DNA of 64,000 nt from Rosistilla ulvae (GTDB lineage Bacteria; Planctomycetota; Planctomycetia; Pirellulales; Pirellulaceae): NCBI RefSeq assembly GCF_007741475.1, contig NZ_CP036261.1, positions 868,001 to 932,000 on the forward strand. Reading direction: 5' to 3'. This document shows, in pieces, positions 54,895-63,121 of the stretch. The notes under the pieces are model-generated. The model was given only the letters and a program-made list of their open reading frames with translations. It was not told where the DNA came from and searched no databases. The position numbers were made by a program, and so were the translations under genes. How positions within the stretch are numbered: position 1 is the stretch's first letter; the number at the start of each line of letters is the position of its first letter.

Positions 54895-55203
54895 ATGATA
54901 GGAAAAGCTCCAACCAAGACTGAGATCTTCAACGCAATCGCCGAGTCGACTCAGTTGACGAAGAAAGACATCGCTGCGGTATTCGACGCCCTGAGCGCCG
55001 AAGTTGCTACTGCAGTCCAGGGGCCTGGCCAGTTCACCATTCCCGGTCTTTGCAAAGTAACCGTTCGCGAAACTCCTGCCAAACCAAAGCGCAAGGGACG
55101 CAACCCAGCGACCGGCGAAGAGATCTGGTTGCAACCTAAGCCAGCATCGAAGAAGGTCACCATTCGCCCGTTGAAGGCGTTGAAGGAAATGATCGAAGCT
55201 TGA
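54895..55203 (+). CDS. hup-like: HU-family DNA-binding protein
   Basis: 102 residues. N-terminal helices (TKTEIFNAIAESTQLTKKDIAAVFDAL) and the DNA-contacting beta arm GRNPATGEEIWLQPKP are typical of HU/IHF. It bends and compacts DNA as a dimer. AAAGGA lies six bases before the ATG. The arm is longer and more basic than E. coli HU (KPKRKGRNP), as in several planctomycete HU proteins. It is a single-gene unit ended by a strong terminator at 55222. Preceded by a 294-base non-coding region. Confidence 0.92.
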   Translation: MIGKAPTKTEIFNAIAESTQLTKKDIAAVFDALSAEVATAVQGPGQFTIPGLCKVTVRETPAKPKRKGRNPATGEEIWLQPKPASKKVTIRPLKALKEMIEA

Positions 55204-55221
55204 TCGTTCCTTCGCTCGAAC

Positions 55222-55258
55222 AAAAAGCCAACATCGCCCCGCGGTGTTGGCTTTTTTT
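55222..55258 (+). terminator. Rho-independent terminator after HU gene
   Basis: GCCAACA (55227-55233) pairs with TGTTGGC (55245-55251), extended by A5/T5 pairing, followed by T7. It sits 19 bases after the HU stop codon. The A tract before the stem makes it usable from either strand, which would also serve the convergent fliM gene. Confidence 0.9.
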
Positions 55259-55368
55259 GTATACCGTGGCGCCGCGATTCCTGCATTAAGGTGGCCCCGC
55301 GACTCCGTCACGGGCCGCTCTCGGCCGCCGCCGACTCCACCTGCCCAGGGCCTTCGGGGAAGAGCTCG

Positions 55369-56445
55369 CTACGACTTCGCCGCTTCGGCCGCGGGTGGCT
55401 TGGGACGCAGGTCGATGTGGTCGCGGATTCGGACAGCCTTTTTCCCCTTCAGCGCTCCGACCGTCGCTTTGAATTTGGGGACGCTTTGAATCGCAACTTC
55501 CAATGGATTATCGATCTGATGTTCGGTCGTAATCACGTCGCCGACATCCATACTCAACAGATCGCCGGTCTTGATCTTGGATCGCGCGAGAGTCACGGTT
55601 AGTTCGACGAGAGCCGAATCGAGCTGGGTTTCCAGAGCCTGCTTCGACTCGGGCGTCGCTGGATTGCTGGAGTAGCCGCCCCAGCCTTTGCTCGACAATT
55701 GGCTGCTGAAGCGTTCGATGGAGTTGTAGGGGATGCACAGGTTCATCATCCCACGATTTTTTCCCATCGTGACTTCAAAGCAGATCAAGACGATCACTTC
55801 GTTGGGGGGCACGATTTGGACCAACTGTGGATTGCTTTCGATCGATCGCAGCGTCGGCTCCATTTCCGCGACGCTTTGCCACGTCGTTTGCATGCCGTCG
55901 AGAAACAGCTTGGTGACCCGAGCCATCAAGCGATGTTCGATCTCGGTCAACGCGCGATTTGGCAAATCGTTGGGTTGTGGGTCTCCGCCGAGCATCCGAT
56001 CGACAACGGCAAACGAGAGTGTGGGGGCGATGTCGAGGATCCAGTTCCCTTCGAGCGGTTTGACGTCTAGCACGCAGAAGCAGGTCGGTGTGTCGAGGCT
56101 GTAGACAAACTCGCTGTAGGTCAGTTGGTCGGCGCTGACCAATTTGACTTCGGTAATACTGCGCAACAACCCGGACAGCTTGGCGTTAAACGCGCGCCCG
56201 AGTCCTTCGTGCAGCGACCGCATCGCCCCCATCAACTCCTTGCCGACGCGTTCGGGGCGTTTGAAGTCGTAATTCATCGGCCGCAATTTCGGATCGTTGA
56301 AACGCGATGCCGACAACGTCGATCGCGGGGCAACGTTTGCCGCGGGGGAGGACGGTGCAGCCGCTTTCGGCTGACCGCTTCCTTCGGATTCCATCGCGCG
56401 GATTAGATCTTCGACTTGATTTTGGCTCAGTATTTCGTCGGACAT
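55369..56445 (-). CDS. fliM: Flagellar motor switch protein FliM
   Basis: 358 residues. The N-terminal peptide LSQNQVEDLIRAM is the CheY-phosphate binding segment, followed by a disordered linker, the CheC-like middle domain (YDFKRPERVGKELMGAMRSLHEGL, VDRMLGGDP, LTEIEHRLMARV) and a C-terminal SpoA domain (VELTVTLARSKIKTGDLLSMDVGDVI). FliM forms the C-ring that sets flagellar rotation direction. No other flagellar or chemotaxis gene is in this window, so the gene is separate from a flagellar operon. An extra Ala/Pro/Glu tail follows the SpoA domain. Confidence 0.93.
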   Translation of the reverse strand: MSDEILSQNQVEDLIRAMESEGSGQPKAAAPSSPAANVAPRSTLSASRFNDPKLRPMNYDFKRPERVGKELMGAMRSLHEGLGRAFNAKLSGLLRSITEVKLVSADQLTYSEFVYSLDTPTCFCVLDVKPLEGNWILDIAPTLSFAVVDRMLGGDPQPNDLPNRALTEIEHRLMARVTKLFLDGMQTTWQSVAEMEPTLRSIESNPQLVQIVPPNEVIVLICFEVTMGKNRGMMNLCIPYNSIERFSSQLSSKGWGGYSSNPATPESKQALETQLDSALVELTVTLARSKIKTGDLLSMDVGDVITTEHQIDNPLEVAIQSVPKFKATVGALKGKKAVRIRDHIDLRPKPPAAEAAKS

Positions 56446-56528
56446 CGTCGCCTTCCTTGGCTGATAAACTGTTCCGTTGATCCCCGCTAACTCAGGTCCC
56501 GCCTCGATCGGGCCCTACCCTTTAGGAG

Positions 56529-57803
56529 TCAACTGCGGACTTGTCCCTGACCGTTAACCACATATTTGTAGCTGGTTAGTTCGGTCAATCCACACGGTCC
56601 ACGGGCGTGGAATTTGTCGGTCGAGATGCCGATCTCGGCGCCGAGACCAAATTCGCCGCCATCGTTGAATCGAGTGCTCGCGTTGACCATCACCGCGGCG
56701 CTGTCGATCGCGTCGGTAAACCGCTCCGACGCGGCGAGGTCCTTGGTCACGATCGCGTCGGTGTGATGCGAACCATAGCGGTTGATGTGTTCGATCGCCG
56801 ATTCCAGGTCGTCGACCACGCGGACGCTGATCTTGGGGCCCAGATATTCGGTGCTCCAGTCGGCTTCGGTTGCCGCCGACGCCGTGGGGACGCACTTGCA
56901 TGTCTGCGGGTCGCCGACGATCTCCACGTCGTGCTGAGCCAACGCTGCAGCGATCTGCGGCAGAAAGGCCTCTGCAACGTCGCGGTGGACCAGCAGTGAT
57001 TCACAGGCGTTGCAGACGCCCATGCGGTGGCACTTCGAATTGACGGTGATCTCGACAGCTTGATCGAGGTTCGCGTCGCGGTCGACGTAGACGTGACAGT
57101 TGCCGTCGTAGTGTTTGATCACGGGCATCGTCGCTTCGCTCGCAACGCGACGAATCAAACTCTCGCCGCCGCGGGGGATCGTGACGTCGATCAGTTCGTG
57201 CATCCCGAGGAAGTGGCCGACCGCGTCGCGATCGGCGGTGCTGACTAACTGCACCGCGTCGGTTGGCAGCCCGACTTCGGCCGCGGTTTTGTTGAGGATC
57301 TCCACGATCGCAGCGCTCGAATGTGCCGCCTCTTTGCCCCCTCGCAAGATCACCGCATTGCCGCTTTTGACGCAGATCGCGGCAGCATCGGCGGTCACGT
57401 TGGGGCGACTTTCATAGATGAAAAAGACAACGCCCAACGGTACCCGGCGCTTGATGATTTGCAGGCCGTTGGGGCGGCGAAAGCCTTCGATCACCTGGCC
57501 GATCGGATCGGGCAACGCAGCGATTTCGCGCAGCCCCTTGGCGATCGCCGCGATTCGGTCGCTGGTCAATCGCAGCCGATCGACTTCCGCGTCGGTCAGG
57601 CCAAACCCTGGGGCAGCTTGCAAATCGAGAGTGTTTGTCTTTTGGAGCTCCGCTTCGTGTTGCAGCAGCGCGTCGGCCGATTGCAGCAGCCAGCGGTTTT
57701 TGATTTCGGTGCTCAACGTCGACAGCTGGCGCGACGCACGATGGGCGCGCTGGGCAACATCCAGGCAGTAGGATTCCAGGGAAGGTGTTTCGGCAGTGGT
57801 CAT
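56529..57803 (-). CDS. proA: Glutamate-5-semialdehyde dehydrogenase (gamma-glutamyl phosphate reductase)
   Basis: 424 residues, normal length. It reduces gamma-glutamyl phosphate with NADPH in the second step of proline synthesis. Motifs: [45 protein letters not shown], and the catalytic Cys in [15 protein letters not shown] (C264). C-terminal end [25 protein letters not shown] and [17 protein letters not shown] is diagnostic. No proB neighbour is present here. It lies 83 bases downstream of nothing co-directional that would suggest an operon; fliM follows on the same strand. Confidence 0.95.
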   Translation of the reverse strand: MTTAETPSLESYCLDVAQRAHRASRQLSTLSTEIKNRWLLQSADALLQHEAELQKTNTLDLQAAPGFGLTDAEVDRLRLTSDRIAAIAKGLREIAALPDPIGQVIEGFRRPNGLQIIKRRVPLGVVFFIYESRPNVTADAAAICVKSGNAVILRGGKEAAHSSAAIVEILNKTAAEVGLPTDAVQLVSTADRDAVGHFLGMHELIDVTIPRGGESLIRRVASEATMPVIKHYDGNCHVYVDRDANLDQAVEITVNSKCHRMGVCNACESLLVHRDVAEAFLPQIAAALAQHDVEIVGDPQTCKCVPTASAATEADWSTEYLGPKISVRVVDDLESAIEHINRYGSHHTDAIVTKDLAASERFTDAIDSAAVMVNASTRFNDGGEFGLGAEIGISTDKFHARGPCGLTELTSYKYVVNGQGQVRS

Positions 57804-57951
57804 CAGACGCGGGATGCTCCAGCAATCAAAGGCGGTTCGAAGTGTTCGTGTTGGGATCCGATCAGGTCCGCGGCAGGACGTGCCGCATCGAATCCCTTGT
57901 CGTCAGTATCTGTCAGTCCTCGGGATTGGTCAACGCGATCGGCCCGACCGA

Positions 57952-58977
57952 TCAATAGTCGTACCACATTCCAAATCCAATCAACGGTTCGTATTTGTCG
58001 AAGAACGACCATTGCTGGCTCTTGCCTTCGTAGAAATCGGCGCCCAACCGCAGCAACGCCCCGTCGCGGCCCCGCCACGCCCAGCCCGCCTGTAGCGTCA
58101 GGCTGCCGCCGTAGTCGAGTTCTTCTCGGAGATGGGCGTGAGCAGCGGCAAAGGGAGCACCTCGCCAACCGGTGGGGGCGGTTGGCATGTATTCGATACC
58201 AAACATGAACTCCCACTGCTCGCTGACGTCCGAATAAAACGCCCAGCCGACCTCGCCGTAGGTCCGCAACCGCTCGGTGATCCAAAAAGCAGCTCCGGCG
58301 AACAGCACGTCGCGGGAAAAGTTCAATCGATCGTGGTCGGGGTTTTTCAGTAGGAACTCATCGCCTGTGTGCGAGCTCAAGTGGTAATATCCAACGCGAG
58401 TTTGCCAGCGTCCAAAGCCGAAGGACAACGGAACGCCAGCGCGAAAGTCGACCGAACGGACGTCGGCCTCCTCCTCCATGTCCAGCCGCACCTGCGCCGA
58501 ACCTTCGATATCCAACTGCATCCCGTGGCGGAACGGACCGCTGGAACGATCGCCGAAGCGAAACAGGCCAAAGCGGCCTCCCAACGTCCCATCGAGCAGC
58601 AGATTGTCTCCCTCGGGACGCGTGAACCGGCCTGCCAGTCGCGAGGCCTTTTCGTCGGCTAAATAGACCGGATAGATCGAATCCTTCGGCAACAGTTGCC
58701 ACTGCCAGACCGCGGATTGGGCGGTCATTCCCAGCGGTTGTAGCGTCTGAGGAGCAAACGGCAGCGGTGGGAGCCCCGTGACCTGAGCCGCTGAGGTCTG
58801 GTAGGGATCAAACGCGAGCGCTTGCGATTGGTTGAGCGCCGCAGTGATTGCTCCGGGCGTTGGTTGCGATTGGTAGGTATCGGGGGCCAGCGACGCAACT
58901 CGCTGCGCAACCGCCGAACCGCTGCACAGCAGAGCGATCCAAAACGTTATCGCGAAACGATGTCGGCTTCCGTTCAT
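57952..58977 (-). CDS. DUF1207 outer-membrane-like protein
   Basis: 341 residues from the ATG giving MNGSRHRFAI, with a signal peptide to about AVAQ. The mature part is rich in alternating, aromatic-flanked strands (DNLLLDGTLGGRFGLFRFGD, RVGYYHLSSHTGDEFLLKN, LLRLGADFYEG, ending in GFGMWYDY with a C-terminal aromatic residue), which is the look of an outer-membrane beta barrel and matches DUF1207. Function unknown. It is divergent from the exopolysaccharide pair across a 516-base gap, but a functional link is not shown. Confidence 0.8.
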   Translation of the reverse strand: MNGSRHRFAITFWIALLCSGSAVAQRVASLAPDTYQSQPTPGAITAALNQSQALAFDPYQTSAAQVTGLPPLPFAPQTLQPLGMTAQSAVWQWQLLPKDSIYPVYLADEKASRLAGRFTRPEGDNLLLDGTLGGRFGLFRFGDRSSGPFRHGMQLDIEGSAQVRLDMEEEADVRSVDFRAGVPLSFGFGRWQTRVGYYHLSSHTGDEFLLKNPDHDRLNFSRDVLFAGAAFWITERLRTYGEVGWAFYSDVSEQWEFMFGIEYMPTAPTGWRGAPFAAAHAHLREELDYGGSLTLQAGWAWRGRDGALLRLGADFYEGKSQQWSFFDKYEPLIGFGMWYDY

Positions 58978-59493
58978 GCTGACAATGATTCCATCCATCG
59001 ATGATTGTGCAAAATCGCTACGGCCCGATCGCCGCCTTCACTTCGTGGCGGTCACCGGCTGTCGGGGCTCGGCAAAATGTGGACGCCGCGCCAGCCAAAA
59101 TTCAATATTTAGAGATTTAGGCGACGCAAGGCCAGACGAGTCGCAGCGAGATCCTCTTGCTATCGAGGCCCGCTTCGCCGTCGAAGCTTGCTAGCATCGA
59201 TTCGAAGCCCCCCTCCACAGCGACAATTCTGGCCCCTCATAGCCATCGATTGCGGCAGCTTGAGGAGCCAGAATGCCTAATGTTTTTAGGGGGGGAAGGC
59301 GATTTCGACCGTTGAATTAATCGGATCGATCTATCAAACTGGAACCGGCCATCAGGAAGTTGGGATGATCTTTGTCGATCAGCGAGGCACGAAGCATTCG
59401 CGTGTTTATTCTAGACAATCGATCAAATTACTTTGATTCTCCGAATCGTTTCTATGTGACCCTCCTGAAAGGGTGGGGTGAGGACGCTTTCCG
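58978..59493. other. 516-base intergenic region with a long hairpin
   Basis: No gene seen. An imperfect inverted repeat (12 of 13 positions; TTCTGGCCCCTCA at 59227-59239 and TGAGGAGCCAGAA at 59261-59273) lies about 220 bases before the Wzz-like gene and could be part of its leader or an element of its own. A poly-G tract follows near 59290. Confidence 0.55.
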
Positions 59494-61179
59494 ATGGCAC
59501 GAAGACGCCGCAACACTTCTGCTGACAGTCCGCTGACATTGTTTGATATCTTGGCTGCAGTCATCGAATATCGTTGGCGAGCTGCGTTTACATTCTTGTT
59601 GGTGATGGGATTGTCGTTGGTCGCAGTGGTGCTGTTTCCCAAAAAGTTCGAATCCGAAGCGAAGATGTTCGTGCGGTTGGGGCGGGGAAGCGTGACGATG
59701 GATACGACCGCGACGACCGGCCAAACGATCTCGATTCAAGAATCCCGCGAATCGGAGATCAATTCGATTACCGATATGCTGCAGAGTCGTCAGTTGGCCG
59801 AGGATGTGGTGACCGCCATCGGTGCCGATCGAATCCTCGAAAAGCATTCTTGGATCGAAAAGACAATCGATCATTGGATGGGCATGCTGCCCCAAATGCC
59901 CGAATCCTCCGTCGAGGGGGGCGATATGGGGGAGATGACGCCCGAGCAAGTCGAGCAACAGGAGCGATTTGAGTTGGCGGTCCGTTACGTGATCAAGAAC
60001 ACGAAAATCAATTCACCCAAAAAGTCGACGACGATCACGGTTGTTTGCCGGGCCCGGTCGCCCAAGTTGGCGCAAGACCTGACGACCAAGTTTCTAGAGA
60101 GCCACAACAAGATGCACCTCAACGCGTACAAGTCGCCCGGCTCGTACAAGTTCTTCGAGGAAAATTTTGCCGAACACGAAAAGATGGTCAGCGATTACGA
60201 AGACGCGATGCGCGAGGCCAAAAACGATATGGTCGTGCTCACGATCGAAGGCAAGCAGCAATCGCTGCAGGAACAGATCACCAGCGTCGAAAAAGAGATC
60301 ATCAATACCAACACCGAGCTGTTTTCGGCGCGGGCGAGTCTGTTGGATTTCATGGCCGATATGGAACGCTTGCCCGAGGAGATGGCAACCGAAACGACGC
60401 GGGGAATCGCCAACGAAGCGAACGATAAGATGCGCGATCGGTTGTACGAACTGGAGATCCGCGAAAAGGATCTGGCATCGAAATATAAATCGGTCCATCC
60501 GAAACTCGTCACCCTGCGTCAACAACTCAACGCCTCCAAGATGATTCTTGCCTCTCAGGAGAAGGAGCGGGAACACAACGTGATGGCGGTCAATCCGGTT
60601 CGACAGGATGTCCATAAATCGCTGCTGACCGCAAAATCACGAATCGCCGGACTCGAAGCAAAAGTCGACGCGTTGCGGGCCGTGGAACAAGAACTCAATG
60701 AAGAACTGCAAAAGGTCAACTCGTTCGAACTCACTTCGTCCGAACTTCGTCGACGGATCAACATCGCCGACAACAACCACCGCATCTATGCTCAAAAACT
60801 GGAAGAATCGCGAATCAACAACGCGCTCGATCAGGAAGCGATCTCGAACGTTTCGATCGTCCAGCAACCTTCGTTTGTGATGAAACATATCAGCCCTAAA
60901 CGGAGTCTGTTGGGAGCCCTCGGACTCCTGCTTTCGATGTTGTGTGGCGTCTTTGTGGCGGTGGCCAGCGATCGCTTTCCCGGTGTCGACGACGACTATG
61001 CCGAACTCGATCAACGTCTGGCCCAGATCGAATCCAAAGCGGCATCGCGGCGGACGTTGGAACAGGAGGCGGATGTCGACCAAGGGGATCACGACTCCCG
61101 CGCCGTCGATCAGGATGCCGATGATGACCAGCCAGCGGTCGATCACGACAACCATCAAGATTCGACCAACAACAACTGA
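59494..61179 (+). CDS. Wzz/GumC-type polysaccharide chain-length/export protein
   Basis: 561 residues. Transmembrane helix 1 at about 27-48 (AAFTFLLVMGLSLVAVVLF), the Wzz domain (KFESEAKMFVRLGRG, ESRESEINSITDMLQSRQLAEDV), a long periplasmic coiled coil (about 200-430), then helix 2 near 468-490 (SLLGALGLLLSMLCGVFVAV). There is no fused kinase (no Walker motif), so it is the GumC-type regulator rather than a BY-kinase. The tail is Asp/His-rich (DADDDQPAVDHDNHQ). It controls length or export of a surface polysaccharide. The O-antigen ligase/polymerase gene begins 11 bases later, same operon. Confidence 0.85.
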   Translation: MARRRRNTSADSPLTLFDILAAVIEYRWRAAFTFLLVMGLSLVAVVLFPKKFESEAKMFVRLGRGSVTMDTTATTGQTISIQESRESEINSITDMLQSRQLAEDVVTAIGADRILEKHSWIEKTIDHWMGMLPQMPESSVEGGDMGEMTPEQVEQQERFELAVRYVIKNTKINSPKKSTTITVVCRARSPKLAQDLTTKFLESHNKMHLNAYKSPGSYKFFEENFAEHEKMVSDYEDAMREAKNDMVVLTIEGKQQSLQEQITSVEKEIINTNTELFSARASLLDFMADMERLPEEMATETTRGIANEANDKMRDRLYELEIREKDLASKYKSVHPKLVTLRQQLNASKMILASQEKEREHNVMAVNPVRQDVHKSLLTAKSRIAGLEAKVDALRAVEQELNEELQKVNSFELTSSELRRRINIADNNHRIYAQKLEESRINNALDQEAISNVSIVQQPSFVMKHISPKRSLLGALGLLLSMLCGVFVAVASDRFPGVDDDYAELDQRLAQIESKAASRRTLEQEADVDQGDHDSRAVDQDADDDQPAVDHDNHQDSTNNN

Positions 61180-61190
61180 CCCACCGCTCC

Positions 61191-62462
61191 ATGGCAACTG
61201 TTGCACATTCCCGGTTTGAAGAACGTCCAGCCGCAGCCAGCGATTCCGGTTTGCTGGTCACTTCGTTGGTGGGATCGCTGGTCTATGCGATCGTGTTCAT
61301 GAACGCTGCCGATTTTCGCGGCGATACCGGAGAGGAGTTTAGCGTTCACTGGCAGATCTATTTCCGCTTGCTGATCTGTGCGGTTTGCGGCGGTATGGGA
61401 ATCTTGCTGATCTCCAAATCGTACCGAGCGTTTTTAACCTTCCCCGGTTTTTTGATCACCCTGTTGATCGCTTGGATCGGCGTGACGTTGCCGTTTTCTG
61501 TCGACCGCAGCTATTCAATGGCCGCGTATATCTCGTTGGGGGCGGTGACGATGCTGATCCCCGCCGCGATGCAGATTCTGGGCGGATATCGCTATCTGTT
61601 GGTCGTCGCTGCCGGGTTGATGACCTTTCTCGTCGGTTCGTGGATTGCGTATTTGGTCTTTCCAGAGATCGGTGTTTTTAAGGAGCAGATCACGCGAACC
61701 GAAGTGCTCGAGCGAATGGGCGGGCTGGGACATCCCAACGAACTGGGGCTGTATAGCGCGTTCACGACCGTTCTTTTCGCCGTGTTGGGCTACGGTCGAC
61801 GTTTGAGTTGGTTGATCGTGATCCCCGCGATGCTGTTGGGCTTGGTGACGCTGGTCGCCTGCTTCAGCCGCACGTCGATGGGCATTACGGTTGTCGGGCT
61901 GTTGGTTGTCTATCGCAAGGAACTGTTCACACAACAGACGGTTCTTGCCGCGCTGATGCTGGCGATTTTGGTGATTCCGCCGGTCTTTGTTGTCGCTGGG
62001 ACCGGGGGCTTCGACTGGGTCATCGGAGACTCCCTGGAAAAGCTGTCCAAGTCGGGAAGTGCTGACGAATTGACGACCGCGACCGGTCGAACCGAGATCT
62101 GGGCGTATGCGATCGGCCGGATTGCCGAACAACCACTGCACGGTTACGGGTACATGACCGCCCGTTTTGTGATGGAAAAGTACAGCTACCACTGCCACAA
62201 CATCGTGCTCAACATGTGCTTGAACACCGGGGTGATCGGCGGCATGGGCTTGTTGGCGATGGCGGTCTATTTCGTGTACGCGATCTATCACGATCCGCGC
62301 TACGAAATTGACGGTTTGGTGGCGGTCATCCTCGCCGGCGGGCTGATCGATGGGATGTTGTTCGCCGCGGTGCCATCGGCATCGATCTTGATCTGGTTTT
62401 CGGCACTGCTGTGGCGGCAACTGGATATGCAATTCGATCCGCCACAGCCGGAGTCTTTGTGA
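61191..62462 (+). CDS. O-antigen ligase/polymerase-family membrane protein
   Basis: 423 residues with about 10-12 membrane segments. The periplasmic loop and family blocks are visible: GLGHPNELGLYSA, ACFSRTSMGITVVGLL, ATGRTEIWAYAIGRIAEQPLHGYGY and CHNIVLNMCLNTGVIGG, as in Wzy polymerases and WaaL ligases. It joins sugar repeat units outside the inner membrane. Tight linkage (11 bases) to the Wzz/GumC-type gene argues for a polymerase of the same exopolysaccharide. Convergent with the peroxiredoxin gene, six bases between the stops. Confidence 0.87.
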   Translation: MATVAHSRFEERPAAASDSGLLVTSLVGSLVYAIVFMNAADFRGDTGEEFSVHWQIYFRLLICAVCGGMGILLISKSYRAFLTFPGFLITLLIAWIGVTLPFSVDRSYSMAAYISLGAVTMLIPAAMQILGGYRYLLVVAAGLMTFLVGSWIAYLVFPEIGVFKEQITRTEVLERMGGLGHPNELGLYSAFTTVLFAVLGYGRRLSWLIVIPAMLLGLVTLVACFSRTSMGITVVGLLVVYRKELFTQQTVLAALMLAILVIPPVFVVAGTGGFDWVIGDSLEKLSKSGSADELTTATGRTEIWAYAIGRIAEQPLHGYGYMTARFVMEKYSYHCHNIVLNMCLNTGVIGGMGLLAMAVYFVYAIYHDPRYEIDGLVAVILAGGLIDGMLFAAVPSASILIWFSALLWRQLDMQFDPPQPESL

Positions 62463-62468
62463 TGGCGA

Positions 62469-63002
62469 TCAGTTCTTTTTCGCAATCCCGAGCGATTCCA
62501 GTTTGGCCGCGATGTCGGCGCCATGCGAGCTTGTCTTGACCGATTTGTCGATGTGCAAGATCTTGCCATCCTTGCCGATGTAGTAGGTCCAACGGCTGGA
62601 GACACCGCGCGGGCTTAAGCATCCCAACGCTTTGGCAAACGATTTGTCTGGATCGCTTAAGATCGGATAGTCGAGATCCAAGCTGGCGGCAAAATCCATG
62701 TTCTTTTTGACGTCGTCACAGCTGGCGGTGAAGTAGGCGACGTCGAACTTTCGGATCGCTTCCCCCTGCTCTCGCATCGATTTGCACTCTTTGGTGCATC
62801 CGCCGGTAAACGCTTTGGGGAACCACGCGATCACAACGGCTTGGTTGCCTTTGAATTGTTCGCTGGTGTAGGTTTTGCCATCGCTGCCAACCAACTTGAA
62901 TTCCGGAACGTCATCTCCGGCTTTCAGTTCCGCGTGTGCGGGGCGAGTTGTCAGAACCAGCGATGCCAGCAGCATCGCTCCCAATACAAATGCAGTCTTC
63001 AT
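62469..63002 (-). CDS. Exported peroxiredoxin (BCP/PrxQ-like)
   Basis: 177 residues with a signal peptide cleaved after AHA (residue 24). The peroxidatic Cys is C69 in PKAFTGGCTKECKS, the PxxxT/SxxC signature. A second Cys follows three residues later (C73), closer than the five-residue spacing of E. coli BCP, so the resolving disulfide may differ. It reduces peroxides in the periplasm using a thioredoxin-like partner. It may be co-transcribed with nothing else here; it is convergent with the polymerase gene. Confidence 0.85.
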   Translation of the reverse strand: MKTAFVLGAMLLASLVLTTRPAHAELKAGDDVPEFKLVGSDGKTYTSEQFKGNQAVVIAWFPKAFTGGCTKECKSMREQGEAIRKFDVAYFTASCDDVKKNMDFAASLDLDYPILSDPDKSFAKALGCLSPRGVSSRWTYYIGKDGKILHIDKSVKTSSHGADIAAKLESLGIAKKN

Positions 63003-63121
63003 GCGGTCGATGCCTTTCGTGAAGGTTACGCTGACGCACCGTACACCGGTGCTTTCTTCAGCGACCCTATTCTAGCAACGCCCACCCGGTCAGGCTATTT
63101 AAAACGGATGATGGAAGACGT

